Shown here one piece after another: positions 1-6,347 of a DNA stretch of 9,494 nucleotides. Positions within the stretch are counted from its first letter, which is position 1. Each line of letters begins with the position of its first letter. This DNA is from Candidatus Sigynarchaeota archaeon (GTDB taxonomy: Archaea > Asgardarchaeota > Jordarchaeia > Jordarchaeales > Jordarchaeaceae), in assembly GCA_030587505.1 (NCBI GenBank), contig JAUQYY010000353.1, positions 1-9,494 of the forward strand, written 5' to 3'. The position numbers and the translations under genes were made by a program. The notes beneath the pieces were generated by a model. That model had not been told where the DNA came from, did no database searches, and saw nothing but the letters and a program-made list of their open reading frames with translations.

Positions 1-46
1 CCCCGAAAAACACTTCCCGGCTCCGAGCGCAGCACCCGAAATAAGC

Positions 47-70
47 ATCAACAAACAAAACCAAACCAAG
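47..70 (-). terminator. Weak T-rich terminator candidate after the aldehyde dehydrogenase gene
   Basis: Read on the minus strand, the bases just past the aldehyde dehydrogenase stop codon contain short T runs separated by G (a GGTTTGGTTTTGTTTGTTG pattern). Archaeal termination commonly uses U-rich tracts without a hairpin, so this is the only candidate. The tract is interrupted and no stem is visible. Positions 1-46 hold no gene or other feature that I can support. Confidence 0.25.
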
Positions 71-78
71 CCAGCAGG

Positions 79-1593
79 CTACTCCTCTCCCTCCTCCACC
101 TCCCCTTCCCGGAAACAATCCTCAATATGAATAAACTGCTCACGCACCAGATGATGAATTATCCATCTCGCACCCGGCGGAAATGAGGTCTCTTTTACAC
201 CGCCCATCTTGAGGCTGATGTCCACGCGTCCGGGGACCACGTTTATCATTGTGCCTCCGACTTCCAGCCTGTCGGCGACTCTTCTCGCCTTTTCGAGGTC
301 CTCAGTGTAGATGGACGCCCTCATACCGTACGGCGTACTGTTAGCCAGCAGCACCGCTTCATCCTCACTGCTGAACGACACTATGCTTCTAACGGGTCCG
401 AACGACTCCTCCTCCCAGCAGAAGGGAACCGTGTTGGGGTCGCCGTTCACGAGCTGCTCCTTCTCGAACCTTATGAGTGTGGGAAGGTAGAACGGGGGCT
501 GAGCCTCGCCTCCGATGAGGATTTTCCCACCCTTGTTCACGGCGTCCTTCACTATGAAATCCATCATAAGCATGATTTTCTCACTCCCCAGAGGCCCAAT
601 ATCCACGGTGGGATCCAGCGGGTTACCCATCTTAAGCTTCTCCGTGTAGCCGATCATCGCTTCGATGAAATCGTCGATAATGGTGTCCTGCACCAGGATC
701 CTCTTCATACTGAAGCACTGCTGGCCACTGTTGGTGAACGCAGCCCTAACCGCGAACCTCGCCGCCTTGTCAACATCCACATCCTCGAAGATAACCCCGC
801 TATCGTTTCCGGCACCTTCTATGATCAGTTTCTTAAAGTGGCCTTGGTACATGGTGCCTTGGGCGAAGGGTGTGGGTGTGGCTGTTTGTTTGAGGTGTTC
901 TGCGTAGTTGATGAGGAGTTGTTTTGCGACGTGGCTTGAGCCGAAGAATAGGAGTATGTTGATCATGGGGTTTGATACGAATTCGGTTGCGGCTGTGTTT
1001 CCGGGCATGAGTATTATTTCGGAGGCTTCGATGGGGAAGTCGCCTGCCACGTCTTGTGCGATTTCGTGGAGTAGTAGGGGGGATAGGGGTACGGCGCTTG
1101 AGGGTTTTAGGACGCAGCTGTTTCCGGTTAGCCAGCATGCTCCGAGTGCCCAGCCGGTTAGTGAGAAGGGTGTGTTTCGTGGTGTCATTGCGGCGCATGT
1201 TCCGAGTGGGTGGTATTTGGCTCTGCTTTCTCCGCTCATGGCTTGGATTTTGTGTTCTTGGAGCATTTCTGCGCGCCAGTCGGCGTGTAGGTAGCCTTGG
1301 GCTATCATGCCTACTTCCCAGTTGGCGTATTTTATTGGGAGGCCTCCTTCTCTTGCTATTGTTTCTTTGATTTTTTGTCTTTTCATTCGGATTCTTCTTG
1401 AGAGTTTTCTGAGGAAGTTTATTCGTTGGTCGAAGGTGGTGTTTCGCATTTTTTCTTCGAGTTTGTGTACTTTTTCTATTTTTTGTTTGAGGGTTTTCAT
1501 GTTGTCTGCGGGTAGTTCTTGTATGATTTCGCCTGTGTATTTGTCTTTTACGACTATTTTGTCTTTTGAGTGTGTGGTGTTTGTTTCTGTCAT
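79..1593 (-). CDS. NAD(P)-dependent aldehyde dehydrogenase family protein
   Basis: 504 residues, the normal length for the soluble aldehyde dehydrogenase superfamily, which oxidises aldehydes to acids (or acyl-CoA) with NAD(P). The catalytic cysteine is C293 in GQQCFSMKR and the general-base glutamate is E259 in LIIEGAGN. The cofactor-side motif EESFGP is at 395-400, K163 lies in LKPSS, and N140 lies in PRNTP, where most relatives have PWNFP. The glycine-rich turn is FFGSSHVAK (216-224) instead of FTGS. All key residues are present, so it should be active, but the divergent motifs prevent naming a substrate. The ATG at 1593 has a GGAGTG ribosome site 7 bases upstream. The gene is divergent from a flavoprotein/Fe-S operon, suggesting linked oxidation of an alcohol-, aldehyde- or hydroxyacid-type compound (inference). 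The 5' and 3' halves differ sharply in strand composition, with the switch near codon 252. Confidence 0.93.
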   Translation of the reverse strand: MTETNTTHSKDKIVVKDKYTGEIIQELPADNMKTLKQKIEKVHKLEEKMRNTTFDQRINFLRKLSRRIRMKRQKIKETIAREGGLPIKYANWEVGMIAQGYLHADWRAEMLQEHKIQAMSGESRAKYHPLGTCAAMTPRNTPFSLTGWALGACWLTGNSCVLKPSSAVPLSPLLLHEIAQDVAGDFPIEASEIILMPGNTAATEFVSNPMINILLFFGSSHVAKQLLINYAEHLKQTATPTPFAQGTMYQGHFKKLIIEGAGNDSGVIFEDVDVDKAARFAVRAAFTNSGQQCFSMKRILVQDTIIDDFIEAMIGYTEKLKMGNPLDPTVDIGPLGSEKIMLMMDFIVKDAVNKGGKILIGGEAQPPFYLPTLIRFEKEQLVNGDPNTVPFCWEEESFGPVRSIVSFSSEDEAVLLANSTPYGMRASIYTEDLEKARRVADRLEVGGTMINVVPGRVDISLKMGGVKETSFPPGARWIIHHLVREQFIHIEDCFREGEVEEGEE

Positions 1594-1609
1594 TGTTTTT
1601 CACTCCTTT

Positions 1610-1649
1610 GGGGGTTGGGGTTTTGGTTGGTTTTGGGGGTTTGTTTGGG
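1610..1649 (+). other. G-rich block in the divergent intergenic region (possible G-quadruplex)
   Basis: The + strand carries G runs of 5, 4, 2, 2, 5 and 3 separated only by T-rich spacers, with one G in the last spacer. The longest spacer between runs of three or more G is 14 bases (with two GG pairs inside), so the strict G3 loop-of-seven rule is not met. A two-tetrad or long-loop quadruplex is possible. The block sits just upstream of the aldehyde dehydrogenase ribosome site, so that mRNA leader would be C-rich and the template strand G-rich. A role in transcription is only a guess. Confidence 0.4.
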
Positions 1650-1690
1650 TTTGTGAGCGTTAGGAGTGGTCGGTTTTGAATGTTTTGTGC

Positions 1691-1699
1691 TTATTAAAG
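1691..1699 (-). promoter_or_regulatory. TATA-like box, aldehyde dehydrogenase gene
   Basis: On the minus strand this reads CTTTAATAA, an A/T box in otherwise G/C-mixed sequence. If transcription starts about 25 bases downstream (near 1668), the leader before the ATG at 1593 would be about 75 bases and would contain the C-rich complement of the G-rich block. The assignment rests on spacing and composition only. Confidence 0.35.
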
Positions 1700-1816
1700 G
1701 TTACCGCTTTTTTTGGAGATTGGTTCAACGTGTTTAGAATTTTGGTGGTGATATTCGAAATAATTGGGTTTTTGGGGGTTAATCATAAAAGGGGCGAATT
1801 TTGTCCTTGGGTTTGC

Positions 1817-1831
1817 GAAAAAGATTAAAAG
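1817..1831 (+). promoter_or_regulatory. TATA/BRE-like box, flavoprotein operon
   Basis: The A-rich stretch GAAAAAGATTAAAAGG resembles an archaeal BRE plus TATA element. A start about 25 bases downstream falls near 1851 and gives a leader of about 30 bases to the ATG at 1880, which argues against the TTG at 1835 as the translation start. A second A/T box, CATAAAA at 1784-1790, is an alternative that would give a longer leader. Confidence 0.4.
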
Positions 1832-1879
1832 GTTTTGGGGTTCGTTTCGTTTATTGTTTTGGTTGTGGATGGTGACTTG

Positions 1880-3292
1880 ATGTTAGAGAGTGCTGAGCAT
1901 CACCCTGCTTATGATGAGCTTGTGTCTATTTCGGGTGAGGAGAACGTTAGGGATGGTAAGTTGGACCTCTTGGTGTACAGTCGTGACGCTAGTCCGTTTC
2001 AGTTTGATTCTCCTGGGGTTGTGGTTCGTCCCGGTTGCACGGAGGAAGTCGCGGAAATCATGAGGGTTGCTAATGGTAAGAAGATTCCTGTTGTGGCGGT
2101 TGGTGCCCGTAGTAGCATTAATGGGGCTCCTCTTCCGAGGGTGTCTGGTGCGATTATGCTGGATTTGACTCGGATGGATTACTTGAGAGAGGTTGATGAG
2201 GATACTATGACGGTTACGGTTGGTGCTGGTTTGAGGTGGGCTGAGCTGATTCACTTGCTGAAGGAGAAGGGGTTTAAGCTGGGCTTTAGGGGTCCTTATG
2301 GTGGCAACGCTGGGACTGTGGGTGGCTCGCTGAGTGGTAATAGTATTGGTTGTGGTGCTAGCAGGTGGGGTGGTGCTTGTGACTCCGTTGTTGGTTTGGA
2401 GGTTGTGCTTCCTACGGGGGAGATTATCAGGACGGGGAGTGGTTGGAACCCGGGCTCGAAGGTTTTTGCCCGCTACTCTACTTTTAACGATTTGACGGGC
2501 TTGTTTTTGGGTGACCATGGGACTTTGGGTGTGAAGACTGAGGTGACTCTTAAGGTTTACTACACTCCGAGTGGTGTGGCTTTTGCTGATTATGGTTTTG
2601 AGAGCATTGAGGACTGTGCGAAGGTTATGCACGAGCTGCAGAGGAGGAAGCTGGCTGAGGAGCTAGTCCTACTCGGAGACAAGAACTCGATTGAACTCCT
2701 TGCCAATTCTTACCTTGACTTCTGGTCAGGTTTAGAGTGTATTCTCGCGGTCATTATTGAGGAGGAGGATGAGGAGCTCGCGAATAGGAAAAAGGAGATA
2801 GTGGATCGAATAGCGAAGAGGGATGGACGTTCTCTGGGCACGTTTCTGTCTAAGGCTCACTGGACTGACATGTTTAACATGGTTCAGCCTCTGTTTGATT
2901 CCGGCTTCTGGTATAACACCTGCCACCTAAGACCTATCTCCACTCTGCCCGAAACCGTTAAGGGCGCTCTGAAAATTTTTGAGAAGTACGATGTTAAGGG
3001 TAGGGGGATGAACTGGATCATAAGCGCTCTGGGTGTGGATAGGAGCTACTGCACGGGGTGGATCACTCTTTTCATGGGGCCGTCCGAGAACAGGGAGCTG
3101 ATGGAGAAGGTTTGGGGTGAGCTTAAACAGTTGGAGCTCTCGACGGGGGGTGCGGTGCCCTACTGGTGCGGTCCTCTGTGGGAGAGGGAGTGTCTCTCAC
3201 GGGTTTCTCCCGCTTTTCACAATCTTTTGAGGAAGATTAAGGGGGTTCTCGACCCGAATAACATATTGCACCCGACGGTGTTTGGTTTGTGA
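1880..3292 (+). CDS. FAD-binding oxidase, GlcD / D-lactate dehydrogenase type
   Basis: 470 residues from the ATG at 1880. This is a PCMH/VAO-fold flavoprotein like glycolate oxidase subunit GlcD and D-lactate dehydrogenases, which oxidise 2-hydroxyacids and pass electrons to an Fe-S partner. The FAD domain fills roughly the first half: GVVVRPGCTEEV (46-57), AVGARSSINGAPLP (73-86, the usual glycine loop), GTVGGSLSGNSIG (145-157) and GDHGTLGVKTEVTLKV (211-226). The C terminus ends in LDPNNILHP, the family signature. No signal peptide or membrane segment is visible, so it is probably cytoplasmic. The start is supported by GGTGA four bases upstream; a longer frame from TTG 1835 and a GTG at 1865 exist, but the TTG would precede the predicted transcript start. 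It is the first gene of an operon with the Fe-S protein. Strand composition changes near 2640, mid-gene. The substrate is unknown. Confidence 0.9.
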   Translation: MLESAEHHPAYDELVSISGEENVRDGKLDLLVYSRDASPFQFDSPGVVVRPGCTEEVAEIMRVANGKKIPVVAVGARSSINGAPLPRVSGAIMLDLTRMDYLREVDEDTMTVTVGAGLRWAELIHLLKEKGFKLGFRGPYGGNAGTVGGSLSGNSIGCGASRWGGACDSVVGLEVVLPTGEIIRTGSGWNPGSKVFARYSTFNDLTGLFLGDHGTLGVKTEVTLKVYYTPSGVAFADYGFESIEDCAKVMHELQRRKLAEELVLLGDKNSIELLANSYLDFWSGLECILAVIIEEEDEELANRKKEIVDRIAKRDGRSLGTFLSKAHWTDMFNMVQPLFDSGFWYNTCHLRPISTLPETVKGALKIFEKYDVKGRGMNWIISALGVDRSYCTGWITLFMGPSENRELMEKVWGELKQLELSTGGAVPYWCGPLWERECLSRVSPAFHNLLRKIKGVLDPNNILHPTVFGL

Positions 3293-3303
3293 GGTGGCTT
3301 GTG

Positions 3304-4926
3304 GTGAACTTTGATGGGTTGGCTGACTATTTGCAGCAGATGGAGAAGTGTGGTCGCTGTGCTGACTGTGCCTACTCGGTGAAGATTAGCACCGCTAAGA
3401 AGCACGTCTCTCTGCCGTGTCCGATTAGGAACGTTCTGGGCTTCGAGACGTACAGCGCTAGGGGTAGAATCATCATCCTCAAGAAGCTCTTGGAAGGGGA
3501 GCTCGAAATCGATGAGAATATTGTTCAGTGGGCAGGTCTCTGCCTCACGTGCGCAAGCTGCAAGGAAACCTGCTTGGCCATTGAGGGGGGCATCGATGTT
3601 CCCGCTATGATGGAGTGCCTCAGGAGAGAGCTGGTTGAGGCGGGCTACTACCTTGATGCACACGCGAGTATAGAGAAGAACGTTTTGGAAAAGTTCAATC
3701 CGTACGGTGAGGATCACGAGAGGAGGTTTGAATTCCTTAACCCTACTCCGATTGGTGAGAAGGCGGACGTGGTCTACTTTGTTGGGTGCACCTCAAGCTA
3801 CCGCAGACAGGAGATAGCCAAGGCAACCGTAGACCTTCTCAACAAGGCGGGGGTAGACTTCACGGTTCTGGAGGATGAGAGGTGCTGCGGCTCAACCCTG
3901 TTCAGAACAGGCTTCGTGAAGACCGCCAAGGAATTTGCCAAACACAACATTAACCAGATCAGCGAGGTGGGCGCGAAAACCGTGGTCTTCTCCTGCGCGG
4001 GCTGCTACCGTACATTCGCCCAGGACTACGCTCCGCTCTGGAACGGCAAGAAAGTGAAGCTGATGCATATTGTCGAGTTCCTGAAAAGGCTGAGGGACCA
4101 GAACAAGATTTCCTTCGCGAGTCCCCAAAGGGTCAGGGTCACCTACCACGACCCCTGCCACCTCGGCAGACACATGAACGTGTTCGAAGACCCTCGCAGC
4201 CTCCTGAAATCCACCGCTAACGTTGAACTGGTGGAAATGGAAACAAACCGAAGGTACGCCCACTGCTGCGGGGCGGGAAGCGGAGTCAAGAAAGCATTCC
4301 CGGACATAGCACTTCAAATATCCAAGCAGAGACTGAAGGAAGCGGCTGAAACCCAGGCAGAAATCCTGGTGAGCGCGTGTCCCTTCTGCAAGACGAACCT
4401 CGTTGACGGAGCCGACGGCCTCGGAATAAAAATAATGGACATCACCGAGTTCCTCGCAAACAGCTACACGGAAGAGTCCACGATAATGGAGGAGCTTGAG
4501 CGGGAATTGACACTTGGCCAGCGTTTCGCAAAGTACCTTGACAACCACCCGAAAATATTCGCGGACCTTGTACCGGACTCGGTTGTAGACTTCTCACTCT
4601 TCGACACTCTCGAAAACTTCGAAGACGAGAAACCCCCACTCGAAGTCTTCCACGTTGTACGAACGGAAGACGGAATCACGGTTCAGGAGGGCAAGGCAAA
4701 CGCAGCCGACGTGGAAATAGCATTCTCGCCAAAAGCGGTGGAAAACCTGATCTCCAGCAGCGACGAGAAACAATACGCCAAAAGGTTCGGCAAATTCTAC
4801 AACGAACCCACCGAAGAAACCTGGATAGACTTCCTCCTAAACAGGAGCACCAGAGTACTCATTCGCATGGGCTACGGAAAATTCGCGCGAGAGGCTGGCA
4901 TTTTAGAAAATGAGGACGCTTATTAA
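3304..4926 (+). CDS. GlcF/HdrD-type Fe-S oxidoreductase with C-terminal SCP2-like extension
   Basis: 540 residues from GTG 3304, chosen because GAGGTG lies seven bases upstream; GTG 3289 (overlapping the previous stop by four bases) and GTG 3301 are alternatives. It is the likely electron acceptor of the upstream flavoprotein. The first [4Fe-4S] set is C16, C19, C22 and C39-P, with a long gap before the last cysteine; the second is C80, C83, C86, C90. Two CCG (cysteine-rich, HdrB/GlcF) domains follow: C162, CC194-195, C231, C234; and C285, CC321-322, C359, C362. Both CCG motifs are complete, as in heterodisulfide-reductase-D and lactate/glycolate oxidase Fe-S subunits. After about residue 390 come roughly 150 more residues not typical of GlcF. 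Around 450-490 the order DG-x-TVQEG, then DVEIAFSPKAVENLI, resembles an SCP2 lipid-binding fold (inference). No membrane helix is visible. The GC-rich, C/A-rich 3' part differs in composition from the 5' part. Confidence 0.88.
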   Translation: MNFDGLADYLQQMEKCGRCADCAYSVKISTAKKHVSLPCPIRNVLGFETYSARGRIIILKKLLEGELEIDENIVQWAGLCLTCASCKETCLAIEGGIDVPAMMECLRRELVEAGYYLDAHASIEKNVLEKFNPYGEDHERRFEFLNPTPIGEKADVVYFVGCTSSYRRQEIAKATVDLLNKAGVDFTVLEDERCCGSTLFRTGFVKTAKEFAKHNINQISEVGAKTVVFSCAGCYRTFAQDYAPLWNGKKVKLMHIVEFLKRLRDQNKISFASPQRVRVTYHDPCHLGRHMNVFEDPRSLLKSTANVELVEMETNRRYAHCCGAGSGVKKAFPDIALQISKQRLKEAAETQAEILVSACPFCKTNLVDGADGLGIKIMDITEFLANSYTEESTIMEELERELTLGQRFAKYLDNHPKIFADLVPDSVVDFSLFDTLENFEDEKPPLEVFHVVRTEDGITVQEGKANAADVEIAFSPKAVENLISSSDEKQYAKRFGKFYNEPTEETWIDFLLNRSTRVLIRMGYGKFAREAGILENEDAY

Positions 4927-4983
4927 TTGTTTTTTTGATTTTGGCTGTTTTAATGGTTTGTTTTTGTTTTACTCCTTTTTTTT
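4927..4983 (+). terminator. T-rich terminator of the flavoprotein/Fe-S operon
   Basis: Directly after the TAA stop at 4924-4926 the + strand contains T runs of seven (4930-4936), five, four and eight (4976-4983), with no convincing stem. Such tracts are the usual archaeal termination signal. From 4950 onward the tract also serves as the antisense of the lysine-rich C-terminal codons of the convergent gene, so only the first run is free of coding constraint. Confidence 0.5.
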
Positions 4984-5225
4984 GGGTTTTTTCCTGTGAG
5001 GTTTTCTAGAGCGGGTTTGTTTAGCTGGTATCCGCCCTGTACGGGTTTTATGAGTAGGAGTTCTTCGGCTTCTTCTATCATTGTTTGTGTGTATTCTGTG
5101 TCGATTTTGGTGGTGTAGGTTTCGCTGAAGGGTTCTTTTTCGTCGTATTCTTTGTAGGCTTGGAGCGCCCGCTCCACGAGTTCCTCTTTTGTGAGTGTGG
5201 TTTTTCCCCGTTTCTCCGCTTCCAT
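4950..5225 (-). CDS. Frame-displaced C-terminal winged-helix module of the preceding gene (or 91-aa small protein)
   Basis: This 91-residue stretch starts at an ATG with no ribosome site. It looks like the end of the larger protein encoded just upstream, but it lies one frame back (-1). The frame is protein-like from about position 5270 on the coding strand. It contains a helix-rich segment (KEELVERALQAYKEY) and then EEAEELLLIKPVQGGYQL, a winged-helix-like ending, followed by a very basic tail (KNPKKRSKTKTNH). The pattern I-K-K-V-F, then L-T-x-E-E-L, matches the repeated modules of the upstream frame, which is the main reason to treat it as module four of that protein. If joined, the total is about 462 residues. 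The alternative is a separate small gene. The stop TAA at 4950-4952 lies 23 bases from the convergent Fe-S gene. Confidence 0.6.
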   Translation of the reverse strand: MEAEKRGKTTLTKEELVERALQAYKEYDEKEPFSETYTTKIDTEYTQTMIEEAEELLLIKPVQGGYQLNKPALENLTGKNPKKRSKTKTNH

Positions 5226-6337
5226 GAACACTTTTTTGATGGGGTTGAAGAGCGGTCCTGGAGGGTTAGGGGTGGGTAGATTCCGGTTGTTCCGGACCAG
5301 TAGTACTCCGGCTCTTCGGGTTGTCCGTCTTCTTCTACGTGTGTGGTGTTTTCTCTTATTTTGAAGGTTCTTAGGGCTGCGTAGATTGCCATTTCGGCTT
5401 CGTCTTCGCTCGCGCCACACTCGCGCATGAGCTCTTTTTTTAGTTCGGTGTGGGGTGTGCTTCTGCCCTGCTGTTCCTCGTTTCTTCTGAGGATTTCTCT
5501 GATTTTTCTGAAGGGGATGTTTTGGGTTCCGTGGATGTACCATCTGTCGTATCTTAGGTGGATGAGGTTTGAGTATTCGGAGAGGAGCCACTCTTCGGGT
5601 TGCATTATTTCGAGGCAGTCGGGCATGGTTGTGTAGTCGTATTCGCCGTGGAATATTATTCTTTCTTCGTGGTGTCTGAGGGGTTTGTACTCGGGTCTTT
5701 TGAAGATGTACTCCGCGGTGTTGAGCCACCAGTCGGGTTCTTCTTCCTCGTTCCTTTCTTGGGTGGTGTAGTTCTCTATCAGTTTCTGAGCTTCTTGGGG
5801 AGTGTATCCCTTCTTCGCCAGCCCCTCGGTGAGCTGCTGCCGGGTTAGGTGCTTGGTGTTGTGCTCGTGGAAGACTTCCCTGATTTTCTCCTCATCCTTG
5901 TCGTCCCAGTTGAAGGCGTCTTCCAGCACGTAGTCTTTGACTTCCAAGTTCATGTACTCTTCAACGATGCCCCATAGGCTGCTTACTTCCATTTCTACCC
6001 AGTGTTCCTCGTTGGCCAAGATGAACTCTTCCATGTCCCTGTTGTCTTCCACGCTTATACGGTCTATTACTCCCCGCACCACGCAGTCTAGGATTATTTC
6101 GTCCGCCTGCTTTTCCGTATATCCCTTTCTCATTATGTGTTCTCTTAGTTTTTTGCGGCATAATCTTTTTCTTATCTTGTAGTCTTCCTCGTAGTCATAG
6201 ATGTCGAGGAATGTTTCTTCTCCGTCTTCGTCCTTGCCGGCGTAGACCTTCTTTAGAGGGATTTTGTCCGTCTTTCCGTGTACTAGGAGGATTTCTCGCA
6301 CCATTCTTTCCTCTTTTACTCCGACAGTCCAGCTCAT
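5078..6337 (-). CDS. Unrecognised protein with repeated winged-helix-like modules (0-frame part)
   Basis: I do not recognise a named family. From ATG 6337 (AGGTG seven bases upstream, overlapping the previous stop) the frame runs 419 codons, but the last 50 or so (S/T/K/P-rich) are read out of frame. ATG 6304, with GAGG five bases upstream, is an equally good start. At least three similar modules occur: about 53-95 (L-R-x-H-I-M-R-K-G-Y-T then VVRGVIDRI), 148-192 (KIREVF, LTRQQLTEGLAKKGYT, ENYT) and 277-330 (KIREIL, ELKKELMRECGAS, AALRTFKI). They share an I-R-E helix, an L-x-x-x-L helix, G-Y-T and an A-x-x-x-I helix, typical of winged-helix folds. Tryptophan- and acid-rich segments lie between them. 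No membrane or catalytic motif is visible. It follows the 211-codon frame by ten bases, so the two are probably co-transcribed. A DNA-binding or scaffold role is inferred. Confidence 0.72.
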   Translation of the reverse strand: MSWTVGVKEERMVREILLVHGKTDKIPLKKVYAGKDEDGEETFLDIYDYEEDYKIRKRLCRKKLREHIMRKGYTEKQADEIILDCVVRGVIDRISVEDNRDMEEFILANEEHWVEMEVSSLWGIVEEYMNLEVKDYVLEDAFNWDDKDEEKIREVFHEHNTKHLTRQQLTEGLAKKGYTPQEAQKLIENYTTQERNEEEEPDWWLNTAEYIFKRPEYKPLRHHEERIIFHGEYDYTTMPDCLEIMQPEEWLLSEYSNLIHLRYDRWYIHGTQNIPFRKIREILRRNEEQQGRSTPHTELKKELMRECGASEDEAEMAIYAALRTFKIRENTTHVEEDGQPEEPEYYWSGTTGIYPPLTLQDRSSTPSKKCSWKRRNGEKPHSQKRNSWSGRSKPTKNTTKKNPSAKPTPPKSTQNTHKQ

Positions 6338-6347
6338 TCCAGCACAC

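Noticed and set aside
833..1603. 256-codon minus-strand open frame rich in R, T, H and N
   Set aside because: It lies wholly in another frame of the aldehyde dehydrogenase gene and has low-complexity composition caused by the A/C-rich strand. Its limits follow the skewed block.
1835..1879. TTG start giving 15 extra residues on the flavoprotein
   Set aside because: It would lie upstream of the predicted transcript start and has no ribosome site, while ATG 1880 has GGTGA just upstream.
1883..2632. 249-codon minus-strand open frame
   Set aside because: Antisense to the flavoprotein gene, with T/N/R/P-rich low-complexity composition and no motif. It is an artefact of the strand skew.
3892..4548. 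218-codon minus-strand open frame that looks moderately protein-like
   Set aside because: Antisense to the second CCG region of the Fe-S gene, whose cysteine motifs prove the + strand frame.
4926..4990. Hairpin-type intrinsic terminator between the convergent genes
   Set aside because: There is no GC-rich stem before the T runs; only a T-rich tract is present.
5300..5729. First part of the 259-codon minus-strand frame (R/H/N/P-rich)
   Set aside because: Only its C-terminal part (below about 5270) is protein-like. The upstream part is a shadow of the modular protein's 0 frame.
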